Source: Coriobacteriia bacterium (GTDB taxonomy: Bacteria; Actinomycetota; Coriobacteriia; Anaerosomatales; PALSA-660). From it: a stretch of DNA of 43,973 bases. The stretch covers positions 1 through 43,973 of the forward strand of contig JANYAK010000001.1 of NCBI GenBank assembly GCA_025361335.1, written 5' to 3'. A program made the position numbers and the translations under genes. Of this stretch, positions 36,827 through 43,942 are shown one piece after another; the first letter of the stretch is position 1; each line of letters opens with the position of its first letter. Under the pieces are notes generated by a model that had not been told where the DNA came from, did no database searches, and saw only the letters and a list, made by a program, of their open reading frames with translations.

Positions 36827-37546
36827 CTACTCCATGGAGCTGAGCTTGCCCTTCGGGTCGATGGTGATCTGGAAGACGATGCCGTTGGACAAGGTGGCCG
36901 GCTTGCCGTCCTTCTTGATGAAGGTGAACCCGTAGTTCCACACGACCACCTTGGTGCCGGCCTTGGGGAACCCCTTGTCCATGAGCGACTTGACCGCCGC
37001 CGCGGCCGCGGTCTCGCGCGCACCGACGGGGTCGACGAGCGGCTCCCCCGCGAACCCCGAGGCGTCGAGGGCGTACTGGTTCGCGGGATCCGGCTTCGCG
37101 GGATAGCGCAGGTACTCGTAGGCGCTGCGGTCCCCGAAGACCTGGAACAGGTAGTACTTCTTGTCGATTTCCCCGATGAGACCGTATGAGGTCAGCGTCG
37201 GCGCCGCCCCGGACAGATCGGGCATCTCGGCCCCGAGTTCCTTCTTCTTGGCGGCCGCCGTCTGCAGCGCAGCGGGGACCGCGGCGAGGGCGGCCTTCTC
37301 ATGCACGCCGTCGGTGGGGATCGGCACGTAGACAGACGCCACCTCTCCGGTGGCCTCCAGCGACGCCGAAGCGTCGTCCGACTCCCCGGGAACACCGGTC
37401 GACGTGGGCGACACGCTCGTCCCCGCGCCACCCGATGTCTTGTCCACGCTCGTTGGTGCTGTGCCGGGGCGAAGAACGAACCAGGCGGCGACAGCCGCGA
37501 CCACCAGTATCGCGACTCCGGCGATGATCATGTTCCGCTTGCTCAT
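36827..37546 (-). CDS. Membrane-anchored protein of unknown function
   Basis: 239 residues. A single N-terminal helix (MIIAGVAILVVAAVAAWFVL) anchors it; a Ser/Thr/Gly-rich linker (about 30-60) leads to a folded external domain with LTSYGLIGEIDKKYYLFQVFG, AVKSLMDKGFPKAGTKVVVWNYGFTFIKKDG and IVFQITIDPKGKLSSME. No lipobox and no family I can name. It lies between serS and the dehydrogenase fusion on the same strand, with gaps of 43 and 91 nt, and may share their transcript. Confidence 0.7.
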   Translation of the reverse strand: MSKRNMIIAGVAILVVAAVAAWFVLRPGTAPTSVDKTSGGAGTSVSPTSTGVPGESDDASASLEATGEVASVYVPIPTDGVHEKAALAAVPAALQTAAAKKKELGAEMPDLSGAAPTLTSYGLIGEIDKKYYLFQVFGDRSAYEYLRYPAKPDPANQYALDASGFAGEPLVDPVGARETAAAAAVKSLMDKGFPKAGTKVVVWNYGFTFIKKDGKPATLSNGIVFQITIDPKGKLSSME

Positions 37547-37589
37547 CTTCGGGTGTTCCCTTCATCCAGCACTCGCGGGCCCGTTCCTG

Positions 37590-38867
37590 CTACTCGATCA
37601 CGTCCACACCCATGTACGGCCTCAGCGCCTCCGGCACCGTGACCGAGCCGTCGGCGTTCTGGAAGTTCTCCAAGATGGCGGCGACGGTCCTGCCGACGGC
37701 GAGCCCGGAACCGTTCAGCGTGTGCACGAAGCGGCCGCCCTTGAACCCCGCGGGGTCGCGATACCTGATGGACGCACGCCGCGCCTGGAAGTCCCAGCAA
37801 TCGCTGCAGGAGGATATCTCCTTGTACCCGTCGTACGAGGGCAGCCAGACCTCGACGTCGTACGTCTTGGCCGCCCCGAAACCGAGATCGCCGGTGCACA
37901 GCTCGATGACCCGATAGGGCAACTCGAGCAGCTCGAGGATGTGGCACGCGTCCGTCAGCATGCTCTCCAGCTCGTCCAGCGATGTCTCGGGAGTGGCGAA
38001 CTTGACCAGCTCGACCTTGTCGAACTGGTGGACGCGGATCATCCCGCGCGTGTCGCGGCCCGCGGCGCCGGCCTCCTCGCGGAAGCACGGCGTGAACGCT
38101 GTGTAGCGCAGCGGCAGCAAAGACGCGTCGACGGTCTCGTCGCGGTGGATGTTGGTCAGCACGACCTCCGCCGTCGGGACCAGGTACAGCGGCGGATCGC
38201 TCTGGGTCTTGAAGAGGTCGTCCTCGAACTTGGGGAGCTGGCCGGTACCGGTGAGCGTCTCGGCGTTGGCCAGGATGGGCGGCCACCATTCCTTGTAGCC
38301 GCGCGCGGTGTGCGTGTCGAGCATCATGTTGATGACCGAGCGCTCCAACCGCGCTCCGAGCCCGCCCATCAGCACGAAGCGCGACTGAGCGAGCTTCACG
38401 GCGCGCTCGAAGTCGATGATGCCGAGGTCGGGACCTATGTCCCAGTGCGCCTTGGGCTCGAAGTCGAAGACGCGCGGGGTTCCCCAGCGCCGGACCTCGG
38501 GATTGTCGTTCTCGTCGCGCCCGACCGGCACCGACTCGTGAGGCAGGTTCGGCACGGTCAGCAGCATGTCGCGCGCGTCCGCCTCGATCGTGTCGAGCAG
38601 CGCCTGGAGGGCCGAGAGCTCCTCGTTGATCGAGCGGACCTCGTTCTTGAGCGCCCCGGCGGCCTCGGTGCGGGGCTCCTTCATCATCTGGCCGACCAGC
38701 CGCGACGCCTCGTTGCGGCGGGCCTGCAGCTTCTCGACCTTGGCGATCAGGTCGCGGCGTTCTTCGTCGATCCCGATGAACGCGTCGAGGTCCCAGGACG
38801 AGGCGCGGTCGGCAAGCGCGGCGCGTACGGCGTCGGAGTGCTCGCGGACATAGCGTGCATCGAGCAT
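37590..38867 (-). CDS. serS: Seryl-tRNA synthetase
   Basis: 425 residues, the usual length of bacterial SerRS. An N-terminal coiled-coil arm that grips the long variable arm of tRNA-Ser spans about 25-110 ([21 protein letters not shown]...). The class II core carries motif 2 ([22 protein letters not shown]) and motif 3 ([20 protein letters not shown]). TAEVVLTN precedes motif 2 as in other SerRS. It charges the four serine tRNAs encoded 8-11 kb upstream in this window. ATG start with GGGGAGG 5 nt upstream. No T-box leader is seen in the 74 nt before it. Confidence 0.97.
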   Translation of the reverse strand: MLDARYVREHSDAVRAALADRASSWDLDAFIGIDEERRDLIAKVEKLQARRNEASRLVGQMMKEPRTEAAGALKNEVRSINEELSALQALLDTIEADARDMLLTVPNLPHESVPVGRDENDNPEVRRWGTPRVFDFEPKAHWDIGPDLGIIDFERAVKLAQSRFVLMGGLGARLERSVINMMLDTHTARGYKEWWPPILANAETLTGTGQLPKFEDDLFKTQSDPPLYLVPTAEVVLTNIHRDETVDASLLPLRYTAFTPCFREEAGAAGRDTRGMIRVHQFDKVELVKFATPETSLDELESMLTDACHILELLELPYRVIELCTGDLGFGAAKTYDVEVWLPSYDGYKEISSCSDCWDFQARRASIRYRDPAGFKGGRFVHTLNGSGLAVGRTVAAILENFQNADGSVTVPEALRPYMGVDVIE

Positions 38868-38941
38868 GGGAGCCTCCCCCGGCGACTTCACTGCAACGTA
38901 CCTTGTCGGAGTATATCCGACGCCACGCCCCGGCAACCCGC

Positions 38942-39538
38942 CTACGGCGGCGGCTTCCGCTGCGACCCTTCCAGCAGCAGGCGGGTGACGTCAGCGGCGA
39001 TCGCCGGGGAGACATGGTCGCAGACCAGGTTGTAGGCGTCGCTGCCCTTCTCGGGTACCTGGTGCCAGAAGCGCATGCCCACGGCGCGGATCCCGTCCGT
39101 CAGGCGTCCGATGTCGCGTTGCGTGAGGGGCTCCCGACTGAGCACGTCCAACGCGGCGTGAAGCGAGTCCGCGAAAGGCAGCTGCCCCTGCGCGCGCCCC
39201 GCTGGAGACTCATCGAGCGTGAAGGCGCCGGCACCGCCCCGGCCGATGCGCATGCGCCATGCGCGCAGTCCTGAGAGCAATCCCAGCGCCGCGAGCACCA
39301 CCCAGAGCGTGTGGTACGCGTCCGCGTTCATCCCAGCGGGCCACCTGCCGATCGACCCCTTCGTGACCAGATCGGCGAGCAGGGGCGGCGCGGCGAGCGC
39401 CATAAGCACGCAGGCGCCCAGTACCAGCCCACCCCCGCGCGAGCGGAGGAGCGACTCTCTGGGGGCCACGAAGGCGTATCCGACGACGTGTGCGCATACA
39501 CCGGACATCAGCGCTACTGCGATGAGAACTCCGAACAC
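38942..39538 (-). CDS. Membrane protein of unknown function
   Basis: 198 residues from a GTG preceded only by a G-run. Three hydrophobic segments occupy the first 95 residues ([60 protein letters not shown]). A soluble C-terminal part of about 100 residues follows ([41 protein letters not shown]). No recognised domain. It is the first gene of the minus-strand series leading into serS. Confidence 0.62.
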   Translation of the reverse strand: MFGVLIAVALMSGVCAHVVGYAFVAPRESLLRSRGGGLVLGACVLMALAAPPLLADLVTKGSIGRWPAGMNADAYHTLWVVLAALGLLSGLRAWRMRIGRGGAGAFTLDESPAGRAQGQLPFADSLHAALDVLSREPLTQRDIGRLTDGIRAVGMRFWHQVPEKGSDAYNLVCDHVSPAIAADVTRLLLEGSQRKPPP

Positions 39539-39743
39539 GACCCCCCCCCAAGCTGACAGAAGAGAGTCACGCCTTCTGCCAAGAATCGTGCCGTCGGTCG
39601 GCGGGCGGTTCGTCGCTCAGTAGCATATCGCTTTCGCCGGCCGCCGAACGCGCTTGTTCGTCACGCAGCCCACGAGCGGACTGTAAGGTGGCGGGAGATG
39701 CGGGCCTCGCCGTCCTGTGGCGACGGCGATGTAGTATGACGAC

Positions 39744-40088
39744 ATGGTGACCACGGTGCTGACCGACGAGTTCGTGGAGGCGATGGCCCGGCTGGACGGG
39801 GCTGCCGCAAAGCGCACCGCCGCGTTCCTCGACAAGCTCGTCAAGGAGCCGGAGGCGTCGAGCCTCAACCTTGAGATGGTGAACGACTCGGGGGATCGCA
39901 CCATACACTCGATGCGCGTCAACTCGGACCTGAGGGCGATCGTCGGCATCGACGGGCAGCGAATGGTTCTCATGTACGTGGCCCACCACGACGCAGCGTA
40001 CGCATGGGCGCGGACACACTGCCTGCGATGCCACCCGCACACGGGTGAGCTCGAGATAGTGCCGATCGAGGCATCCGATATCAACTAG
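39744..40088 (+). CDS. Stand-alone ParE-like domain normally fused to UvrD-type helicases
   Basis: 114 residues. The sequence fits the RelE/ParE-like domain found at the N-terminus of many UvrD-like helicases: an FLDKLVKEPEASSLNLEMV helix-strand pair, an SMRVNSDLRAIVGIDG strand pair, then VLMYVAHHDAAYAWARTH. The HHDxAYxWA motif is the strongest match. Here the frame stops after this domain and no helicase follows, so it is either a free toxin-like protein without an antitoxin or a remnant of a helicase gene. A TAGTAT box (39732-39737) ends 6 nt before the ATG, so translation may be leaderless. The gene ends 1 nt before the hgcA promoter region. Confidence 0.72.
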   Translation: MVTTVLTDEFVEAMARLDGAAAKRTAAFLDKLVKEPEASSLNLEMVNDSGDRTIHSMRVNSDLRAIVGIDGQRMVLMYVAHHDAAYAWARTHCLRCHPHTGELEIVPIEASDIN

Positions 40089-40117
40089 TTCGACATACTT
40101 CGAAATAGTGATATACT
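40089..40117 (+). promoter_or_regulatory. hgcA promoter with overlapping inverted-repeat operator
   Basis: -35 TCGACA (40090-40095), a 16-nt spacer and -10 TATACT (40112-40117). The predicted start is about 40124, at the first ATG of hgcA. A perfect inverted repeat TTCGA (40089-40093), N6, TCGAA (40100-40104) covers the -35 and spacer. It sits inside a larger imperfect dyad (ATATCAACTAG on the left, ATAGTGATAT on the right). Position and form are those of ArsR/SmtB-type metal-sensor operators. The regulator is not encoded in this window. Confidence 0.65.
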
Positions 40118-40124
40118 GCGCCTC

Positions 40125-41264
40125 ATGATGACCGGACTCGACACCATTACTCCCGACGCGCAGCCGGCCCAAGCCGACGCCTGTTGAGGTCCGAACACGC
40201 TGCCGTGCAGCAGCGTCGCCCGTCCCCGACTCGACCAGACGTTCGTGACCGGACACGTCACCACCCTGGCGGGCCCGGTTCCCGTGGTATCCGCGAAGCT
40301 CACCGCGAGAGACCGGCTGGGCGGCTGGAAGGTCCGTTGGGGCATCCGTCGGTACTCGTACACCGTGGACCCGGGCCTGTACGCGCTCGGGGCTCCGAGC
40401 GACACGTCCCCCGTTCTCGTCACGGCGAACTACAAGCTGTCGTTCGACGCGCTGCGCTGTCGGCTCGAAGGCCGGGCCGCGTGGATCCTCGCCCTCGACA
40501 CGCGGGGCATCAACGTCTGGTGCGCGGCGGGAAAGGGCACCTTCGGGACCGCCGAGGTTGCACGCCGCATCGAGGCCGCGGCGCTGAACCAGGTCGTCTC
40601 CCACGGAGTCGTCGTCCTTCCCCAGCTTGGAGCGCCCGGGGTCTCGGCGCCCGAGGTGCGGCGCCGCAGCGGGTTCCGCGCCGTCTGGGGGCCGGTCCGC
40701 GCCCAGGATCTGCCCGCGTTCATCGACGGGGGTCTGCGAGCGACCCCCGAGATGCGGCGCGTCCGGTTCCCGCTGCGCGACCGCCTCGTGCTGGTGCCGC
40801 TTGAGATGACCGCAGTCGCGGGCATCGCCCTGGCGGTGCTCGTCGTCGCGGCCGCGGTGGCCGGGTTCGGGCCCGGCGGTTTCTCGCTGGCGCGGGTGCT
40901 GGCCGGAGTCCTCCCTCTGGCAGCCGTTCTGGCCGCCACGACGCTCGCGGGAACCGTGCTGACGCCGCTGCTGCTGCCGTGGCTCCCGGGGCGGATGTTC
41001 TCCGCGAGGGGCTTCGCGGTCGGCGCGGTGGCTGCCGCGTTCGTGCTGCCGTGGATGCCCCCGACGTACTCGACCCTGCGTCTGGCTGCGGCCGCACTCA
41101 CGATGCTGGCCGGGTCGTCTTACCTCGCGATGAACTTCACCGGCTCGTCCACGTTCACGTCCCTCTCCGGGGTGGAGAAGGAGATGCGAGCATCCCTGCC
41201 GTGGCAGGTGGCCGGCGCGGTCGCCGCTGCCGCGCTGTGGATCGCGGGAGGGTTCGTCCGATGA
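40125..41264 (+). CDS. hgcA: Mercury-methylation corrinoid protein HgcA, probable selenoprotein
   Basis: HgcA carries a methyl-corrinoid and transfers the methyl group to Hg(II). The diagnostic cap-helix motif NVWCAAGK is at 130-137, with the cobalt-liganding Cys133. Family blocks LGGWKVRWGI, PGLYALG, TANYKLSFD, SHGVVVLPQLGAPGV, FRAVWGPVRAQDLPAF and TPEMRRVRFPLRDRL follow, and about five transmembrane helices fill the C-terminal third. A start at GTG 40245 would have no binding site and cut into a conserved block. Going upstream, the same frame stays open except for one TGA (40185-40187) to ATG 40125, which lies 7 nt after a -10 box. The segment has GC-rich third positions and reads ...AQADAC-TGA-GPNTLPC. 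I therefore annotate 379 residues with Sec at 21; a true stop plus internal start remains possible. The stop overlaps the hgcB ATG. Confidence 0.92.
40185..40216 (+). other. In-frame TGA and candidate SECIS hairpin in hgcA
   Basis: TGA at 40185-40187 follows TGT (Cys). Nine nt later a perfect 7-bp stem ACGCTGC (40197-40203) and GCAGCGT (40210-40216) encloses the loop CGTGCA, so the loop begins 17 nt after the TGA. Bacterial SECIS elements put their apical loop about 16-37 nt after the UGA and usually have a G (often GU) in it, as here. A weaker lower pairing GGTC(C)GA with TCGACC (40230-40235) could extend it. Fold and function are unproven. Confidence 0.5.
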
Positions 41265-41584
41265 GCGACCTCCGCTACCTCGATGACGTCGTCACGCTGA
41301 CCTACGACCGGGCGAAGTGCACGGGCTGCCAGCAATGCACCTACGTGTGCCCTCATGGAGTCTTCGTCATGGACGGCAACCGCGCCGTGATGCGCGACCG
41401 GGACGCCTGCATCGAGTGCGGCGCCTGCGCCCTCAACTGCGATTTCGACGCGATCCACGTGCGCGCCGGCGTGGGCTGCGCGGCGGGCATCATCGCGTCG
41501 TGGTTCCGGGGCAAGGGCGGCGAGGTCTCGTGCGGGCCGGAGGGTGCCGGCGCCGGCAAGGGCACTTCAGGCGGCTGCTGCTGA
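41261..41584 (+). CDS. hgcB: Mercury-methylation ferredoxin HgcB
   Basis: 107 residues. Two 4Fe-4S motifs: C20, C23, C26, C30 (CTGCQQCTYVCP) and C50, C53, C56, C60 (CIECGACALNCD). The HgcB-specific features are a lone Cys73 (VGCAAG) and the vicinal pair C106-C107 at the very C-terminus. HgcB reduces the corrinoid of HgcA, and the C-terminal Cys pair is thought to bind Hg(II) and hand it over. An additional Cys91 lies in the Gly-rich tail. ATG overlaps the hgcA stop (ATGA), with GGGAGG 9 nt upstream. The longer open frame upstream overlaps hgcA and is not used. Confidence 0.94.
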   Translation: MSDLRYLDDVVTLTYDRAKCTGCQQCTYVCPHGVFVMDGNRAVMRDRDACIECGACALNCDFDAIHVRAGVGCAAGIIASWFRGKGGEVSCGPEGAGAGKGTSGGCC

Positions 41585-41618
41585 CCGGAGCCGGGCGCCG
41601 CACGCTTCCGTCCCGCCC

Positions 41619-41648
41619 CACCCCTCGCCACGCCACCCCTCGCCACGC
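41619..41648. repeat. Two tandem copies of a 15-bp repeat
   Basis: CACCCCTCGCCACGC occurs twice without a gap (41619-41633 and 41634-41648), followed by a partial CACGC. It fills the space between the convergent hgcB and activator genes. No hairpin or T-run is associated with it. Confidence 0.75.
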
Positions 41649-41659
41649 CACGCCGACGA

Positions 41660-42415
41660 TCAGGCTTCGGCGATCCGCAGGCCGTGGAGCGCCGCCCCGA
41701 GAGCGCCGACCGTCTGCGACTCCTCCGGAACGATCACCAGGCCCACGAAGCCGTCGGCCAGCAGGCGCACCATCGCCGGATTCTTGGCGACCCCTCCGGC
41801 GAACACCAGCGGACCACGGGCTCCCAGCCTCGCCAGCGCCCCCAGTGAGCGGGCGGCGATCGACTCGTGCAGTCCGAGCGAGATGCGCCCCCGGTCCTCC
41901 CCGCGATGCAGAAGGCCGGTGACCTCGCTCTCCGCGAACACCGTGCACATCGACGACACCTTCACGCCGCGGTCGGCCCTCAGCGCCGCCGGCCCGATCT
42001 CGTCGAGCTCGAAGCCCAGAGCGCGAGCCATGACCTCGAGGAACTTGCCCGTCCCCGCGGCGCACTTGTCGTTCATCTCGAAGTCCGCCACTCCACCGGC
42101 GCTGTTGAGCGCGATGACCTTGGTGTCCTGCCCTCCGATGTCGAGCACGCTGGCCGCCCCCGGGTGGAGCGTGGAGGCCCCCAGCGCATACGCCTTGATC
42201 TCGGTGACGATGGTTGCGCCGAACGCCTCACGCGCGCTGTGGCGCCCGTATCCGGTGGCAACGAGCACATCATGCCCGTTGCGCTTCACCAGCGCGGCGG
42301 CGACGGCCTGCGGGTCGAAGCCCGAGTCGAGGACGACCGCGTCGGTCACGCGGCCATCCTCCAGCCACACGGCGTCGACCGTTCGCGAGCCTATGTCGAG
42401 ACCGAGGATGCGCAT
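41660..42415 (-). CDS. BadF/HgdC-type ATP-dependent activator (YjiL-like)
   Basis: 251 residues of the ASKHA ATPase family. The ATP-binding motifs LGLDIGSRTVDAV (start), DIGGQDTKVIAL (92-103) and FAGGVAKNPAM are intact. Two Cys, C118 (NDKCAAGTGKF) and C157 (SSMCTVF), are the ligands that let a homodimer hold one [4Fe-4S] cluster between subunits. These activators inject a low-potential electron into a partner enzyme on ATP hydrolysis. The partner gene ends directly upstream (stop and start abut), so the two form one operon. Confidence 0.93.
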   Translation of the reverse strand: MRILGLDIGSRTVDAVWLEDGRVTDAVVLDSGFDPQAVAAALVKRNGHDVLVATGYGRHSAREAFGATIVTEIKAYALGASTLHPGAASVLDIGGQDTKVIALNSAGGVADFEMNDKCAAGTGKFLEVMARALGFELDEIGPAALRADRGVKVSSMCTVFAESEVTGLLHRGEDRGRISLGLHESIAARSLGALARLGARGPLVFAGGVAKNPAMVRLLADGFVGLVIVPEESQTVGALGAALHGLRIAEA

Positions 42416-43714
42416 CTAGACTGCCGCCGGCTCCTTGACCATCTCAAGGAACGCCTCGACGCGGGTGGACAGCTGCCCGATGTCCTCCATCGAGTAGTCG
42501 GTGTCGATCTTGAGCACGGGGATCCCCGCTTCCTTGGCGGCCTTCTCGAGGCCGTACGCCTCGATCTGGTAGGGCGCGCAGAACTGCAGGGCGTAGTGGA
42601 CTATGCCGTCGACTTTGTTCTCCTTCGCCATGCGGATGACGTCGTCGAAGCGCGCGGTGTTGGGCGTGAAGCACGCGCAGTTGATGTCGAGGTACTTCTC
42701 CGCGACGCCGTCGAGGAGGTCGTCGAGCGTCTCTCCGTCCTCGGGAGTCAACTTGTCGTAGTAGCGCGATCCGGTGCACATCTCCTCGGCCACCACGATG
42801 CCCCCCGACTTCTCGATGATGTCGTGGACCTTCCAATTGGGGATCGCCATGGGCGAACCCGACACCAGGATGCGCGGTGCGCTCGCGGGAGCCACGCCGA
42901 CGCCGTCGGCGACGCGCTGCTCGAGCTCGTCGGCGATGGCGTTCACCATCTGCGTGAAGCGCGGGACGTCGTCGTAGAACGCCACCTGCACGGCGAGCAG
43001 GGCGTCCTTGCCCGAGATCGGCACCACGTCCGCGGCGCGCGCGGCGTTGAGGCGCTGGAGCGCGCGGCGCTTGCCGTTGACCTCGGCGATGGCGGCGGAG
43101 AGGTTCTCCGCCGTGACCTTGTTGCCGGTGAGCTCCTCGAGCGTGACGACGAGCCGGTCGATCTCCCCGCGCCAGGCTGCCATGTCGTTCGGCCGCTTCA
43201 TCTGCGGCAGCTCCATCACGTACAGGGGCGCCATCTCGCCGAAGATCTCGTAGGCCTTCTTCTTGCCGTCGCAGGTGGTCTCGCCGATGACCAGATCGGC
43301 CGATTCCACGTACGGGCAGACGCGGTCCATCTTGAAGCCGACGAAGCTCTTGATGAGCGCGCAGGTGTTGCGTGGCAAGACCTTCTCGACCTCGTTGTAG
43401 CCCCACTCGGCGCCGGCGCACAGTCCGATGTCCAGCGCGCCGAGCGCGCGGATGATCTCCTCGGGGACGTAGAGACAGAACGTCCCGACGACCTTGCCGC
43501 CCTTCGCCTTGTGCTCCATGAGCTCCTGGATGCGCAGACCGTGGATCTCGGAGACGACGAAGTCGAAGTACTTCATCCCTTCGGGGCGCCCCTCCTGACC
43601 GAGGTACGCCCCTTGATACATCTGCGGGATCGCCTCGAGCAGGGCGCAGTGGGCGCGCAGGTTCATGCCGAGTGCCTCCCACATCTCGCCGTATGTCTCC
43701 ATCGGGTCGGACAT
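42416..43714 (-). CDS. 2-hydroxyacyl-CoA dehydratase-like protein, double-cubane (YjiM/DCCP) type
   Basis: 432 residues of the HgdB/BcrC superfamily. Candidate cluster ligands: C80 (GTFCLYVPEE), C99, C118 (NTCALIKSF), C133, C148 (TTCDGKKK), C313 (EMCTGSRYY), C346/C348 and C379 (QFCAPYQIE). Only one large subunit and one activator are present, whereas true dehydratases have two different large subunits. That layout fits double-cubane cluster proteins, whose [8Fe-9S] centre reduces small molecules such as acetylene in vitro. The physiological substrate is unknown. ATG start with AAAGGAA 5 nt upstream. Confidence 0.88.
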   Translation of the reverse strand: MSDPMETYGEMWEALGMNLRAHCALLEAIPQMYQGAYLGQEGRPEGMKYFDFVVSEIHGLRIQELMEHKAKGGKVVGTFCLYVPEEIIRALGALDIGLCAGAEWGYNEVEKVLPRNTCALIKSFVGFKMDRVCPYVESADLVIGETTCDGKKKAYEIFGEMAPLYVMELPQMKRPNDMAAWRGEIDRLVVTLEELTGNKVTAENLSAAIAEVNGKRRALQRLNAARAADVVPISGKDALLAVQVAFYDDVPRFTQMVNAIADELEQRVADGVGVAPASAPRILVSGSPMAIPNWKVHDIIEKSGGIVVAEEMCTGSRYYDKLTPEDGETLDDLLDGVAEKYLDINCACFTPNTARFDDVIRMAKENKVDGIVHYALQFCAPYQIEAYGLEKAAKEAGIPVLKIDTDYSMEDIGQLSTRVEAFLEMVKEPAAV

Positions 43715-43846
43715 ATGAGTTCCTTTCGCGGCGCGTACTACGGTCTGTGCGCAGGGGGCACGCCTTGGGCCTACCCGGAGGATGCTGATTCACATGCCTC
43801 TGGGTTATCGTAGTATCAGCGCACCTTATATACAAGCCGCCGCGTT

Positions 43847-43908
43847 GCCTCATAAAGAATGTACTCGAAACCGATTCGATGCCTCAGAAAGGAAGGTACT
43901 CGAACCGG
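43847..43908. repeat. Imperfect direct repeat upstream of the double-cubane operon
   Basis: Two copies of about 27 nt: one beginning GCCTCATAAAGAATGTACTC (43847-43873), one beginning GCCTCAGAAAGGAAGGTACT (43881-43908); both continue through CGAA to CCG. They are separated by 7 nt. Within the first copy TCGAA-ACCGA-TTCGA is a perfect inverted repeat. They lie 130-195 nt before the 43714 start and could bind a regulator. An AT-rich stretch between them and the gene (43820-43832) probably holds the promoter. Confidence 0.55.
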
Positions 43909-43936
43909 CCCTCGCCGGATCGACCGGCGAAGGGCC
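43907..43936. other. GC-rich hairpin at the right edge
   Basis: GGCCCTCGCCGG (43907-43918), loop ATCGA, then CCGGCGAAGGGCC (43924-43936): 12 pairs with one bulged base. No T-run follows in either direction, so it may be a leader structure of the next gene rather than a terminator. Confidence 0.5.
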
Positions 43937-43942
43937 AAGAGG

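Noticed and set aside
38868-38941. T-box leader before serS
   Set aside because: Only 74 nt are available and no T-box consensus or antiterminator hairpin is seen.
40184-40804. An open frame over the start of hgcA in another phase
   Set aside because: Composition is Arg/Pro-rich and no HgcA or other domain appears in it; the hgcA frame is clearly the coding one.
40979-41260. Longer N-terminus for HgcB
   Set aside because: It lies in an alternate frame of the hgcA transmembrane region; ATG 41261 has GGGAGG upstream and gives the normal HgcB length.
41619-41648. The 15-bp tandem repeat as a regulatory array
   Set aside because: Only two copies, located between the 3' ends of convergent genes; more likely a chance duplication in GC-rich spacer.
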